Positions 26,814-36,751 of a DNA stretch of 64,000 nucleotides are shown one piece after another. The DNA comes from Dorea longicatena (GTDB lineage Bacteria > Bacillota > Clostridia > Lachnospirales > Lachnospiraceae). The first letter of the stretch is position 1. Each line of letters starts with the position of its first letter. The translations under genes were made by a program, and so were the position numbers. Location: assembly GCF_025150085.1 (NCBI RefSeq), contig NZ_CP102280.1, forward strand, positions 573,001 to 637,000, in the 5' to 3' direction. The notes beneath the pieces were generated by a model. The model saw nothing but the letters and a program-made list of their open reading frames with translations. It did not search any database and had not been told where the DNA came from.

Positions 26814-27713
26814 ATGAATTCAAATTTTGAATATTACAAAATATTTTATTATGTAGCAAAATATGAAAATCTTACCAAGGCGGCAACGGTACTGAAGACC
26901 AGCCAGCCGGCAGTCACGCGTACCATACACAAACTGGAAAATGAACTTGGCTGCCGCTTATTTACGAGGAGTAAGACCGGAATGCAGCTAACTCCGGAAG
27001 GCCGGACATTTTATGGATATGTAGCGGCAGGATGTGCCCAGTTTTTCAAAGGAGAGAATGATCTGAGTAATCTGATCTCGCTGGAGAACGGAACGATCTA
27101 TATCAGCGCTACGGAGACGGCACTTCACTGTTATCTTTTTCAGGCAATGGAAGAATTCAACAGCCTGTATCCGAATGTGAGGTTTAAGATTCTGAATAAC
27201 AGTACGACAGAGTCGGTGAATGCAGTAAAAGAAGGAAAAGTAGACCTTGCATTTGTATCGGCGAACCTTCAGGTAGCAAAACCTCTTCGGATGAAGATTC
27301 TGAGAAAATATCATGATATCCTGATCAGTGGAAACAGATTTGGAGAATTAAAGGATGATGGGAAAGAGGTCTCGCTTAAGGAACTGGTGTCCTATCCGTG
27401 GATCAGTCTGACTGCAGAGACGATTACCAGACGTTTTCTAAATGAATATTTTGAAAAGAACAGTCTGACATTTACACCGGATATGGAGCTTGCAACGACG
27501 GATATGATACTTCCGGCGGTAAGGCACAATCTGGGACTTGGTTTCATCCCGGCGGAATTTGCAGATTCGGAACTTAAGTCCGGACAGGTATTTGAGATCA
27601 AAGTGAAAGAAAAGCTGCCGGAACGTAATATCATACTGATCTACGACATGGAATATCCGCAAAGTATCGCGGCAAAAGAATTTCAGAAATTCCTGAAAGA
27701 AAAAGAAATGTAA
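26814..27713 (+). CDS. LysR-family transcriptional regulator
   Basis: A 299-residue LysR protein. The N-terminal winged helix (about 1-65) reads YYVAKYENLTKAATVLKTSQPAVTRTIHKLENELGCRLFTR. The remaining part is the two-lobe effector domain (from about 90, NGTIYISATETALHCYL). It stands alone, with no clear divergent target; the next gene, phosphoketolase, converges on it. The target and effector cannot be told from sequence. Confidence 0.9.
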   Translation: MNSNFEYYKIFYYVAKYENLTKAATVLKTSQPAVTRTIHKLENELGCRLFTRSKTGMQLTPEGRTFYGYVAAGCAQFFKGENDLSNLISLENGTIYISATETALHCYLFQAMEEFNSLYPNVRFKILNNSTTESVNAVKEGKVDLAFVSANLQVAKPLRMKILRKYHDILISGNRFGELKDDGKEVSLKELVSYPWISLTAETITRRFLNEYFEKNSLTFTPDMELATTDMILPAVRHNLGLGFIPAEFADSELKSGQVFEIKVKEKLPERNIILIYDMEYPQSIAAKEFQKFLKEKEM

Positions 27714-27716
27714 AAA

Positions 27717-27806
27717 CCCGGAAGCTTACATAAATTCGGATGATCAATAATGATCAGATAAAAGATAAAGGTATCGAATTGGAGTAAAATATTGTAAGCT
27801 TCCGGG
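27717..27806. terminator. Bidirectional nested terminator between LysR and phosphoketolase genes
   Basis: CCCGGAAGCTTACA (27717-27730) pairs perfectly with TGTAAGCTTCCGGG (27793-27806). The 62-nt loop is itself structured (ATTCG/CGAAT and TGATCA-ATAA-TGATCA). A-rich and T-rich flanks allow use from both sides. Confidence 0.82.
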
Positions 27807-27847
27807 CTTTTATTATATTAAAACAAACTAATCAATAGAGGACTTTT

Positions 27848-30223
27848 TTATTTATGCCACTCCCAGTTACGGATCTCTTCAAGATCCTGTCCGTATTCGG
27901 CAATGTACTGTTTGTGCTCAACCAGCTTGTCGTTCATCTTCTGGATCAGGAATGATCCCTTGTTGCCAAGCTGTGGCAAGTGCATGATAGCATCTTTTAC
28001 CAGGTTGAAACGGTCGATCTGGTTCTGTACACGCATATCGAATGGTGTAGTGATCGTTCCTTCTTCCTGATATCCATGAACGGAAATATTGTGGTTGTTA
28101 CGTTCGTATGTAAGTTCATGGATCAGTGTCGGATATCCGTGGAATGCGAAGATGATCGGTTTATCTTTTGTAAAGATTGCATCATATTCTGCATCACTTA
28201 ATCCGTGTGGATGTTTGTGATCTGATTCCATCTTGAACAGGTCAACAACGTTAACAACACGAATCTTGAGTTCTGGCATTTCATCACGAAGAATTGTAAC
28301 AGCAGCCATTGTTTCAAGAGTTGGTGTGTCACCGCAGCAAGCCATAACAACATCTGGTTCTTCACCACAGTCGTTACTTGCCCAATCCCAGATACCGATA
28401 CCCTGCGTACAGTGCTTAACAGCCTGTTCCATAGATAACCACTGGCAGCTTGGGTGTTTTGAAGCTACGATAGCGTTGACATAGTTCTTGCTCTTGATAC
28501 AGTGATCGAAGCAAGAGAGTAAGCAGTTAGCATCCGGTGGGAGATACATGCGGACAACATCTGCTTTTTTATTAGCGATGTGATCCAGGAATCCTGGGTC
28601 CTGATGTGTAAATCCGTTGTGATCCTGCTGCCATACATTTGATGTCAGGATGAAGTTAAGAGAAGCAATTGGCTGTCTCCATGAAAGCTGGTTACATACT
28701 TTTAACCATTTTGCATGCTGAGCTGCCATAGAGTCAACGATACGGATGAATGCTTCGTAACTTGCGAAGAATCCGTGACGTCCTGTTAACAGATAACCTT
28801 CCAGCCATCCTTCACACATATGCTCACTTAACATACCATCCATGATACGTCCGTTTCTTGCAAGACAATCGTCTGTGTCAAGAAGTCCGGCATTCCAGTC
28901 ACGGTTCTGTGTTTCAAATACTTTGTATAAACGGTTAGACATACTTTCGTCAGGTCCGAAGATACGGAAGTTCTTGTTCTCTTCGTTTAATTCGAAGATG
29001 TCACGGATATATCCACCAAGTTCGATCATATCCTGAGCCTTTGTCTTACCTGGTTCAACTTCGATTCCATAAGAACGGAAATCAGGAAGTCTTAAGTCTT
29101 TTAATAATAATCCACCATTTGCATGTGGGTTAGCTCCGAGACGGGCATCTCCCTTAGGTGCAAGTTCCGCAAGTTCTGGGATCAGGTGTCCGTTTTCATC
29201 GAAGAGTTCTTCCGGATGATAGCTTTCCAGCCACTCTTTTAAGAGTTCCAGATGTTCTGGACTTTCCATTGTAAGTGGTACCTGATGTGCACGGAAAGAT
29301 CCTTCGATCTGCTGTCCATCTACAACCTTTGGTCCAGTCCATCCCTTTGGTGTACGCAGAACGATCATTGGCCATGCCGGACGTTCTGGATCATTGTTCT
29401 CACGTGCATTTTTCTGGATTGCTTTGATCTCTTCGATAACAGTATCCATTGTTTCTGCCATCTTCTTGTGCATTGTCATCGGATCATCGCCTTCTACGAA
29501 GTAAGGTTTCCATCCACATCCTTTGAAGAAGTTCTCAACTTCCTCGTGGGAAATACGAGAGAAGATAGTAGGGTTACTGATCTTATATCCATTTAAATGA
29601 AGAATTGGAAGTACAGCACCGTCTGTAACTGGGTTCAGGAACTTGTTAGACTGCCATGAAGTAGCTAACGGTCCGGTCTCAGCTTCACCGTCACCAACAA
29701 CAACAGTTGCGATCAGATCCGGGTTGTCGAATACAGCACCGAATGCATGAGCGATAGAGTATCCAAGCTCTCCACCTTCGTTGATAGATCCTGGTGTCTC
29801 TGGTGCACAGTGACTCGGAACTCCACATGGGAATGAGAACTGCTTGAACATCTTCTTCATACCTTCTTCATCTTGGCTGATGTTCGGATATACTTCGCTG
29901 TAAGAACCTTCCAGATATGTATTGGCAATTAAGAAGTTTCCGCCATGTCCAGGACCTGATAATAAGATCATATCCAGATCATAACGTTTGATTTCACGGT
30001 TGCAGTGTACATAGATAAAGTTCTGTCCTGGGACAGTTCCCCAGTGACCAACGATTTTTTTCTTGATCTGATCCATTGTAAGTGGCTCTTTTAAGAGCGG
30101 ATTGTCAAGAAGATATAACTGACCGGCTGACAGATAGTTGGCAGCACGCCAGTAAGCATTCATCTTTTCAAGCATTTCCTGAGATAACGGCTGCTTCTCA
30201 AGACATGTTTTTGTGTCTTCCAT
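27848..30223 (-). CDS. xfp: Xylulose-5-phosphate/fructose-6-phosphate phosphoketolase
   Basis: A 791-residue thiamine-diphosphate enzyme that splits xylulose 5-phosphate (and often fructose 6-phosphate) with phosphate into acetyl phosphate and a shorter sugar phosphate. Seen: [28 protein letters not shown], the ThDP/Mg block [21 protein letters not shown] (about residue 180), [13 protein letters not shown] and the C-terminal [13 protein letters not shown]. Length is normal. It is monocistronic on the minus strand with a long AT-rich leader. It gives this organism a bifid-shunt/pentose phosphoketolase route beside glycolysis. Codon bias is strong, as for a highly expressed enzyme. Confidence 0.96.
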   Translation of the reverse strand: MEDTKTCLEKQPLSQEMLEKMNAYWRAANYLSAGQLYLLDNPLLKEPLTMDQIKKKIVGHWGTVPGQNFIYVHCNREIKRYDLDMILLSGPGHGGNFLIANTYLEGSYSEVYPNISQDEEGMKKMFKQFSFPCGVPSHCAPETPGSINEGGELGYSIAHAFGAVFDNPDLIATVVVGDGEAETGPLATSWQSNKFLNPVTDGAVLPILHLNGYKISNPTIFSRISHEEVENFFKGCGWKPYFVEGDDPMTMHKKMAETMDTVIEEIKAIQKNARENNDPERPAWPMIVLRTPKGWTGPKVVDGQQIEGSFRAHQVPLTMESPEHLELLKEWLESYHPEELFDENGHLIPELAELAPKGDARLGANPHANGGLLLKDLRLPDFRSYGIEVEPGKTKAQDMIELGGYIRDIFELNEENKNFRIFGPDESMSNRLYKVFETQNRDWNAGLLDTDDCLARNGRIMDGMLSEHMCEGWLEGYLLTGRHGFFASYEAFIRIVDSMAAQHAKWLKVCNQLSWRQPIASLNFILTSNVWQQDHNGFTHQDPGFLDHIANKKADVVRMYLPPDANCLLSCFDHCIKSKNYVNAIVASKHPSCQWLSMEQAVKHCTQGIGIWDWASNDCGEEPDVVMACCGDTPTLETMAAVTILRDEMPELKIRVVNVVDLFKMESDHKHPHGLSDAEYDAIFTKDKPIIFAFHGYPTLIHELTYERNNHNISVHGYQEEGTITTPFDMRVQNQIDRFNLVKDAIMHLPQLGNKGSFLIQKMNDKLVEHKQYIAEYGQDLEEIRNWEWHK

Positions 30224-30461
30224 ATTCTTACCTCTTTCATAAAAACTTTGTGTTAATTATTTAACCAAATGTAGGATATCATAATAAGAACAATACGTAA
30301 AATAGCAATTATGCATTAAGATTATAAGTTTTTGATATGGATGTACGGATAAAAATACAAAGGAAGAGAAGTATCTACATATAATAAAAGGATTTAGTTC
30401 GAAAAGGATTTAGAGCGAACGAAAAATAAAATACAATCTAATTCGACATATTTGTCAAAAA

Positions 30462-30702
30462 CAATACAAGTAAATGGAAAAATGAAAGTTGTATTGCTTT
30501 CTAAAGAAAATATGAAGAAAAAGCCAAAAAGTGCACAAAAAATTCATTTTTTGTTCACAATTATAGCGGCTAAGACTGTCAAAACGCACAAAAAGATAGA
30601 AAAACACACATAAAAGCAATGGAAAACAACTTGCAACGATACAACTTTGTGAGAAAAAATGGTTGTATTTTATTGCGAAACCGGACAGGTTAAGTATATA
30701 AT
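30462..30702 (+). promoter_or_regulatory. Promoter region of the ribose-type ABC operon with two inverted repeats
   Basis: The stretch 30224-30738 has no gene. TTGCGA (30673-30678), 18 bp, TATAAT (30697-30702) is a fair promoter for the gene at 30739. Two inverted repeats share one half-site: CAATACAA (30462-30469)/TTGTATTG (30489-30496) and ATACAAC (30639-30645)/GTTGTAT (30662-30668), the latter just upstream of the -35. They are candidate operators for the AraR-like regulator at 35520-36620. Confidence 0.55.
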
Positions 30703-30738
30703 TGAATCATCAAATAAATAGAAAACGGAGGAGACATT

Positions 30739-31896
30739 ATGAAGAGAGTTCTCAAAAAAGTAACAGCAGCTCTTCTGGCAGCAACAATGGTAGTTGGACT
30801 TGCTGCATGTGGAAGCGGCAATGGTGGCTCAGGTAACAAGAGCAGCAAATCAGGAAAGGTTAAAATCGGAGTTTCTATCTGGTCTTCAACAGACGTTCTT
30901 GGATCACAGTGTAAGAAGATGCTGGATGCAGCAGCTAAAGCACTGGATGTAGAAGTACAGTATGTTGACCAGGGACATGTATCTGAGAAAGTTACAGCTT
31001 CTGTAGAGCAGTTAGCAGCAGCAGGATGCCAGGGAATCATCATCTGTAACTCATCTGATACAGAGATGACATCAGCAATCAAGACATGTAATGATAATAA
31101 AGTATATCTTGCACAGTTCTTCCGTGTAATCAGCAAAGAAGACAGTGCAGATATCTACAAAGCAGCAAAAGATTCCGCTTACTACATCGGAGCAGTTCAT
31201 GAAGATGAACCTGCAAACGGTGCAGAACTTGTTAAGATCCTTCTTGATAAAGGCGATCGTAACATCGGTCTTATCGGCTGGGAGCAGGGAGATGCTACAT
31301 GGCTCGGAAGATGGAAAGGTTACAAAGCCGGAGTTGAAAAATGGAACAAAGAAAACCCAGACGACAAAGCAAAAATTTCTGAGCCACAGTACGCTGGTAC
31401 AACTTCAGAAGGTGGATCAAAAGCCGCTGAAGCTTTAATGGCAGCAGATCCTAAGCTTGATGCATTGATCCCAGCTGGTGGTGGTGGAGATCCACTTCAG
31501 GGAGCAATCGCAGCAGTTGAACGAGCAGGAAAGACTCAGGACATCGATATCGTTTCTACAGACTTCCTTCCAGACCTTGGAGAAAGACTTCAGAATGGAT
31601 CAATGGCCGGTGAATCCGGTGGACACTTCTGTGACCCATTGATCGCATTCATGATGGTTTACAATGCAGTCAAAGGTAACTACAAAGACTTCGCTGGTAA
31701 ATTCGAAGATGTTCCATTCCCATACCTGTATGTATCATCAGCAGATGACTATGCAGCATATGAGAAATATTTCGTAGATCAGCTTCCATACACAGACGAT
31801 GAATTAGTAGCTATGTCTAAAGAAAGTCTGAAAGAGCTGAAAGCAACTGCAGCAAGCGTATCTATCGCTGATGCAGAAAGCCGTGCTGGTAAATAA
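30739..31896 (+). CDS. Sugar ABC transporter substrate-binding lipoprotein (RbsB-like)
   Basis: A 385-residue type 1 periplasmic-binding-protein-like lipoprotein. The signal peptide MKRVLKKVTAALLAATMVVG runs into LAACGSG, with lipid Cys at residue 24. The mature part has KIGVSIWSSTDVLGSQCKKM, AAAGCQGIIICNSS and the ligand-site pattern of ribose/galactose receptors (IDIVSTDFLPD). It heads a receptor-permease-ATPase-permease operon, with a hairpin after the receptor. The following AraR-like gene points to a pentose or related sugar, which is inference only. Confidence 0.92.
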   Translation: MKRVLKKVTAALLAATMVVGLAACGSGNGGSGNKSSKSGKVKIGVSIWSSTDVLGSQCKKMLDAAAKALDVEVQYVDQGHVSEKVTASVEQLAAAGCQGIIICNSSDTEMTSAIKTCNDNKVYLAQFFRVISKEDSADIYKAAKDSAYYIGAVHEDEPANGAELVKILLDKGDRNIGLIGWEQGDATWLGRWKGYKAGVEKWNKENPDDKAKISEPQYAGTTSEGGSKAAEALMAADPKLDALIPAGGGGDPLQGAIAAVERAGKTQDIDIVSTDFLPDLGERLQNGSMAGESGGHFCDPLIAFMMVYNAVKGNYKDFAGKFEDVPFPYLYVSSADDYAAYEKYFVDQLPYTDDELVAMSKESLKELKATAASVSIADAESRAGK

Positions 31897-31926
31897 ACCG
31901 GACGCAAGATAACAGAAAATGATTTG

Positions 31927-31968
31927 GGGGGTGACGTCGCAAGAAAGGCGATGCCACCTTCCCTTTTA
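31927..31968 (+). terminator. Attenuating hairpin after the RbsB-like gene
   Basis: GGGTGACGTCGC and GCGATGCCACCTT pair over about 12 bp with one mismatch around an AAGAAAG loop (about 31927-31961), followed by TTTT. As in the other sugar locus, it separates receptor from permease. Confidence 0.6.
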
Positions 31969-31995
31969 AAAAGATAATAAGAAGAGGTAGATAAT

Positions 31996-32946
31996 ATGGG
32001 CACTACTAAAAAACTCTCAGGAAAGACAATGGGATATGTAATCCTGATCGGTCTTGTAATTGTTTCCTGGGTAATCTTTAAAATATTGACACCACATAAC
32101 TTCGGCTCATTTTCCAATATGCTCAATTACTTTCAGGCCAGTCTGATTGCCACTGTAGGTGCGGTTGGTTTCTATTTCGTAATGGTAATGGGAATGTTCG
32201 ATTTCTCTATTGGTGCAAATATCATGCTTTCCGCAATCGTTGGTTGCGTATTGGCAACAAAATTTAATTTAGGATATTTCGGACTGATCGTCGGAGGTAT
32301 TCTTACAGGCACTATCGTTGGTTTATTAAACGGAATCTTCTATGTAAAATTAAGAATTCCATCTATGATCGTTACAACAGGTCTGGCGCTCATCTATGAG
32401 TCGTTAGCAAACTACATGGCAGGTGGTGTGGAACAGACACTTCCGGCACACTTAAGAGCATTCGGACGTATGCCTTGGGATATTATCCTTGCATTGGTAG
32501 CATGCGTTGTTGCTTACATATTCTTAAACTACACTAAAATCGGAACTTATACTTATGCAATTGGTAGTGATGAGTTCGTTGCCAAGAACATGGGTATTAA
32601 TGTTAATAAATACAAGGTACTTGCATTCATCTTAAGTGGTGCATTCCTTGGAGTAATGGCAATTCTGACAATCAGTTATGGTTCTTCAATGGTAGCGGTT
32701 ACCGGTATGGCATCTATGAGCCGAAACTTCGTACCGACTATGGGATGTTTCTTCGGTCTGGCATTTAAGAAATATGGTATGCCGCTGCAGGCTATTATCA
32801 TCGGTGAATTCGTAATCAATATTATTTTCTTCGGTTTCATCGCACTTGGTGCTCCTACAGCGATCCAGGACGTTATTACAGGATTTGCACTGCTGATTAT
32901 CGTTACTCTGACAACAAAGGTTACAAAAGGCGAGATTGTCAAGTAA
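31996..32946 (+). CDS. Sugar ABC transporter permease (RbsC-like)
   Basis: A 316-residue membrane protein with 8-10 predicted helices in the BPD_transp_2 family. Features are MVMGMFDFSIGANIMLSAIVG, the family's conserved 'G-x-D-x-S-x-G' region, and TYTYAIGSDEFVAKNMGINVNKYKVLAF, the ATPase-contact loop. Codon use matches the operon. GAGGTAGATAAT precedes the ATG. It works with the second permease at 34476, which suggests a heterodimeric channel. Confidence 0.92.
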   Translation: MGTTKKLSGKTMGYVILIGLVIVSWVIFKILTPHNFGSFSNMLNYFQASLIATVGAVGFYFVMVMGMFDFSIGANIMLSAIVGCVLATKFNLGYFGLIVGGILTGTIVGLLNGIFYVKLRIPSMIVTTGLALIYESLANYMAGGVEQTLPAHLRAFGRMPWDIILALVACVVAYIFLNYTKIGTYTYAIGSDEFVAKNMGINVNKYKVLAFILSGAFLGVMAILTISYGSSMVAVTGMASMSRNFVPTMGCFFGLAFKKYGMPLQAIIIGEFVINIIFFGFIALGAPTAIQDVITGFALLIIVTLTTKVTKGEIVK

Positions 32947-32965
32947 TAGAAGGAGGAAGACAGCA

Positions 32966-34465
32966 ATGAGTGAAGTGAGATTACAGGTAAAACATGTTTC
33001 TAAAAACTTCGGTATCACGAAGGCGTTGAAAGATGTGTCATTTAATATCAATAAAGGTGAGGTTCACGCACTGATCGGTGAAAATGGATCCGGTAAATCA
33101 ACAATGACAAATATGTTGACAGGAATCTATACACTGGAAAGTGGACAGTTCATTCTGGATGGAAAAGAAGTTCATCCGAAGAACCAGGTAGAAGCAAATG
33201 AAGAAGGTATTTCTATCATCGTACAGGAACTTGGAACTCTTTCCGGACTGACGGTAGCAGAGAATATCTTCCTTGGACATGAAGATCAGTTCGTTCATCT
33301 GGGGATCAAGAATACCGCAGCAATGAACAAAAAAGCAAATGAGCTTTTACAATCCTATGGATTTGATAAGATCAAAGCAGGAGATATGATTGATGATTAT
33401 AATTTCGAAGACCGTAAACTGGTTGAGATCGTAAAAGCTACATATTTTAATCCTAAGATCGTCGTTGTCGATGAGACGACAACTGCTCTTTCGCAGGAAG
33501 GACGTGAAGAACTGTATAAACAGATGAATCGTGTTCGTGACAATGGAAATACGGTTATCTTTATTTCCCATGACCTTCCGGAAATTCTCGACAAATCCGA
33601 TACAATCACAATCCTCCGGGATGGTGTATATATCGATACGGTTAAGAGTGCAGATGTGAACGAAGATGATCTGAAGAAGCTGATGGTTGGACGTGAGGTA
33701 ACAGGTGATTACTATCGTTCAGACTATGGTGAAAAAGTATCAGATGAAGTTGTATTATCCGTAAAGAATGTTACAGTTCCAGGACTGATCGAAGATATCA
33801 GCTTTGATTTACACAAAGGAGAGATCCTTGGATTCGGTGGTCTGTCAGAATCAGGTATGCATGAGATCGGTAAAGCAATCTTCGGTGCATCTTATGACAG
33901 AGAAGGTGAAGTTGTTCTGGCTGACGGAACACACATCAACGATATTCCTACAGCAATTAAGCACAGCATTGCTTATACATCCAAAGACCGTGACAATGAG
34001 TCGGTTGTGCTGAATCAGAGTATCGGTGACAATATCTGCTTACCATCATTAGATGAACTTGCTAATAAAGCACATATATTAAGCGATAAGAAACGTAGAG
34101 AGTTTGCCGATAAATATGCAAAACAGATGTCTGTAAAGATGAATGATGTAAACCAGTTCGTTTCAAATCTGTCCGGTGGTAACAAACAGAAAGTTGTTCT
34201 TGCAAGATGGATCGGAAAAGATTCTGATATCGTTGTTCTGGACAGTCCTACCCGAGGAATCGATATTAAGGTAAAACAGGACATCTATCAGTTGATGAAC
34301 CAGATGAGAAAGAACGGTAAATCCATCATCATGATCTCAGAAGAGTTGATGGAGCTGATTGGTATGAGTGATCGTATCATTATTATGAAAGATGGAAAAA
34401 TCAGTGGAGAACTTGAACGTAATCAGAACCTGGATGAAAATGGTCTGATTTCGATGATGGTATAA
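32966..34465 (+). CDS. Sugar ABC transporter ATP-binding protein (RbsA-like, duplicated)
   Basis: A 499-residue twin ATPase. The first half has GENGSGKST (Walker A), VDETTTAL as its degenerate Walker B region and ISHDL. The second half has no normal Walker A loop (GFGGLSESGMHEIGKAIFG in its place) but keeps the signature LSGGNKQKVVLARW and LDSPTRGIDIKVK. This asymmetry is usual for RbsA/MglA proteins. The start at 32966 follows AAGGAGGAAGACAGCA; the longer frame from 32936 overlaps the permease and is unlikely. Confidence 0.93.
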   Translation: MSEVRLQVKHVSKNFGITKALKDVSFNINKGEVHALIGENGSGKSTMTNMLTGIYTLESGQFILDGKEVHPKNQVEANEEGISIIVQELGTLSGLTVAENIFLGHEDQFVHLGIKNTAAMNKKANELLQSYGFDKIKAGDMIDDYNFEDRKLVEIVKATYFNPKIVVVDETTTALSQEGREELYKQMNRVRDNGNTVIFISHDLPEILDKSDTITILRDGVYIDTVKSADVNEDDLKKLMVGREVTGDYYRSDYGEKVSDEVVLSVKNVTVPGLIEDISFDLHKGEILGFGGLSESGMHEIGKAIFGASYDREGEVVLADGTHINDIPTAIKHSIAYTSKDRDNESVVLNQSIGDNICLPSLDELANKAHILSDKKRREFADKYAKQMSVKMNDVNQFVSNLSGGNKQKVVLARWIGKDSDIVVLDSPTRGIDIKVKQDIYQLMNQMRKNGKSIIMISEELMELIGMSDRIIIMKDGKISGELERNQNLDENGLISMMV

Positions 34466-34475
34466 GGAGGCAACT

Positions 34476-35447
34476 ATGGGAAGTCAAGTAAGTGCAAAAA
34501 CAAACGATAAGGAGCAGCAGCTTAAGAAAGCGTCTAAGATGGCGATGGTTCGTGCGCTCCTGCCAATCGTAGGATTGGTTGTTATTTTCCTGCTGTTCAA
34601 TGTCCTGACAGATTTCCGTATGATGGGAAATATGTCACTGGCATTCTCGCAGGTATATGTTACAATGATTGCAGCTATGGGCGTATTCTTCATTATGACG
34701 ATGGGCGGCCTGGACTTTTCTCAGGGATCTATCCTTGGAATTGCTTCAATCGTTGTATGTATTCTTTCAAAACATGGAATTGCAATTGCAATTCTTGGTG
34801 GTATTGCATCAGGTGTGATCATCGGTGCGATCAACGGATACTTCTACGTATACCGTAAGATCAAATCATTCATTGTTACAATTTGTACCATGTTCTTATT
34901 CCGTGGATTTATCAAATATATGACAACGAATGCACCTGTTTCCGGTTCTGCAACATTGATCAATTATGACAGTACAGGATTCAAAGTGGCTTGTACAGTA
35001 GTTGTTCTGGTTATTGGATTTATCGCATTCCGTTATACAAAATTCGGAACATATTTAAAAGCGATCGGAGCTGGTGAAAAAGCAGCAATGTTCTCAGGAA
35101 TCCGTACAGACAGAATGAAATTCCTCATGTATGTACTGGCAGGTGCACTGACAGGATTTGCAGCGTTTATCAACGTTATCAAGGTCGGATCTGTTACATC
35201 TTCCGGTGGTAACCAGTTAGAGACACAGATCCTGATCGCACTGGTATTAGGTGGTATGCCGATTTCCGGTGGAGCAAAAGTAAGATTTGAAAATATCGTT
35301 GTCGGATCTCTTCTTTACGTTGTACTGAACAGTGGACTGACAATGATGGGATTCTCAACACAGATGATGCAGCTGATCCAGGGAGTTGTATTCCTGATCT
35401 TCGTAGCAGTATTCGCAGACCGTGAATCACTTACAGTTATCAAATAA
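34476..35447 (+). CDS. Second sugar ABC transporter permease (RbsC-like)
   Basis: A 323-residue membrane protein of the same family as the 31996 permease. It carries TMGGLDFSQGSILGIASIVV and TYLKAIGAGEKAAMFSGI, with 8-10 predicted helices. It starts 10 bp after the ATPase stop behind AAGGAGG. A strong terminator at 35463-35502 follows. Confidence 0.92.
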   Translation: MGSQVSAKTNDKEQQLKKASKMAMVRALLPIVGLVVIFLLFNVLTDFRMMGNMSLAFSQVYVTMIAAMGVFFIMTMGGLDFSQGSILGIASIVVCILSKHGIAIAILGGIASGVIIGAINGYFYVYRKIKSFIVTICTMFLFRGFIKYMTTNAPVSGSATLINYDSTGFKVACTVVVLVIGFIAFRYTKFGTYLKAIGAGEKAAMFSGIRTDRMKFLMYVLAGALTGFAAFINVIKVGSVTSSGGNQLETQILIALVLGGMPISGGAKVRFENIVVGSLLYVVLNSGLTMMGFSTQMMQLIQGVVFLIFVAVFADRESLTVIK

Positions 35448-35462
35448 TAAAATTATTTATTC

Positions 35463-35502
35463 ATTACGGGCAAAGGCATTCTTTGATGTTTTTGCCCGTA
35501 AT
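35463..35502 (+). terminator. Terminator of the ribose-type ABC operon
   Basis: ATTACGGGCAAA (35463-35474) pairs perfectly with TTTGCCCGTAAT (35491-35502) around a 16-nt loop. The regulator gene starts only 18 bp later, so it may depend on read-through or a promoter in the operon. Confidence 0.85.
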
Positions 35503-35519
35503 TGGTATATGGAGAGGTT

Positions 35520-36620
35520 ATGAAGAACACGAATCAGGAAGGCTTAAAATATCAAAAATTATATAACTGGGCACATACCTTGATCACGAGTGGAGTGATC
35601 AAGAGTATGGATAAGTTTCCTTCAGAGACGAGTCTGCAGAAGAAATTTGGCTATTCCAGACAGACCGTAAGGACAGCACTGCAGCAGCTGGAAGAAGAAG
35701 GTCTGATCACCCGTGTGAGGGGAAGTGGAACGTATGTGTCTTATGAGGGACAGTTGATTGATGACAACCGTCCGCAGGTAGGGTTACTTTTGAGCTATTA
35801 TTCCGAATATCTCTTTCCAGAGGTATATGACGGAATAGAATCATCCCTGAGCGAAAAAGGATATCGGATTGGTGTAGCGGTTACCAAGAATCGTCTGAAT
35901 GATGAGGCAGCGTATCTGGAAGGAATGCTTAAGAACAATGTATCAGGACTGATCATAGAAGGGTCACGCTCTGCATTTCCGAACCCGAATATCCGTTTGT
36001 ATGAAGAGATTAAGAAAAGAAATATCCCTACAATTTTTATTCATAACCATTATGAAAATATGGCATTTGACAGTGTGGAAACGTCCGATACACGGGCAGC
36101 GTATGAACTTACCAGGATATTGATCGAACATGGACACCGGAAAATTGGAGGAATCCTGAAATATGATGACATGCAGGGGATTGCACGTTATAAGGGATTT
36201 ATACAGTGTATGTCCGATTATGGCATCAAATACGATGACGACTGTATCCGCTGGTATTCCACAAGAGAAATGGAAGATAAGTTCAGTAAAAAAGGACTTG
36301 CACATATTTACCGTCATACCAGGGAGTGTACAGCACTTCTGATCTACAATGACGAAGTCGCATGGGTGTATCTGGAGTTCCTGGAAGAAAGGGGAATACA
36401 TGTTCCGGAAGATCTGTCTGTTGTATCCTTTGATGATGCGGAATTACAGGATACGACAGATATAAAATTGCTCTCTGCCATACATCCGAAAAATAAGCTG
36501 GGGCGGATTACGGGAAATCATCTGCTGCGTATGATGGATGATGAGAACTGGCAGACAAAGAATTATGCATATCGCTTTCCAGCAAAATTAAATGACGGAA
36601 ATTCGGTGAGAAAGTTATAA
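35520..36620 (+). CDS. AraR-like regulator (GntR DNA-binding domain fused to LacI-type sugar-binding domain)
   Basis: A 366-residue repressor-type protein. The N-terminal GntR winged helix (about 1-75) has FPSETSLQKKFGYSRQTVRTALQQLEEEG and VRGSGTYV. The rest is a periplasmic-binding-protein-like sensor (RPQVGLLLSYY..., GLIIEG..., HGHRKIGGI, LSVVSFDD). This fusion is the hallmark of AraR, which senses arabinose in Bacillus. The ATG at 35520 follows GGAGAGG. Its place after the ABC operon, with the paired sites at 30462-30668, supports local control. The ligand sugar is unproven. Confidence 0.9.
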   Translation: MKNTNQEGLKYQKLYNWAHTLITSGVIKSMDKFPSETSLQKKFGYSRQTVRTALQQLEEEGLITRVRGSGTYVSYEGQLIDDNRPQVGLLLSYYSEYLFPEVYDGIESSLSEKGYRIGVAVTKNRLNDEAAYLEGMLKNNVSGLIIEGSRSAFPNPNIRLYEEIKKRNIPTIFIHNHYENMAFDSVETSDTRAAYELTRILIEHGHRKIGGILKYDDMQGIARYKGFIQCMSDYGIKYDDDCIRWYSTREMEDKFSKKGLAHIYRHTRECTALLIYNDEVAWVYLEFLEERGIHVPEDLSVVSFDDAELQDTTDIKLLSAIHPKNKLGRITGNHLLRMMDDENWQTKNYAYRFPAKLNDGNSVRKL

Positions 36621-36636
36621 AAAATAAATGAGTGGA

Positions 36637-36665
36637 TTGACAGAATATGTGAATGGTGATATTAT
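36637..36665 (+). promoter_or_regulatory. Promoter of the PTS operon
   Basis: TTGACA (36637-36642), 17 bp, TATTAT (36660-36665). Transcription should start near 36672, a few bases before the RAT element. Confidence 0.75.
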
Positions 36666-36675
36666 ATTAATATAG

Positions 36676-36706
36676 TATGTTACTTGTTAGTGAACGAGGC
36701 ATTAAC
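36676..36706 (+). promoter_or_regulatory. Ribonucleic antiterminator (RAT) element
   Basis: A 31-nt stretch with TGTTACT near its 5' end and GAGGCATTAAC at its 3' end, the layout of LicT/GlcT-type RAT sequences. Its last 11 bases are also the left arm of the terminator at 36696-36751, so the two folds exclude each other. The cognate antiterminator is encoded at 39072-39917. Confidence 0.75.
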
Positions 36707-36751
36707 TATGTATAATTAGTAATATTTATGCAGAGTTAGTGCCTCTTTTTT
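36696..36751 (+). terminator. Leader terminator controlled by the antiterminator protein
   Basis: GAGGCATTAACT (36696-36707) pairs with AGTTAGTGCCTC (36734-36745), one wobble, followed by six T. It lies about 100 bp before the PTS gene. Confidence 0.85.
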
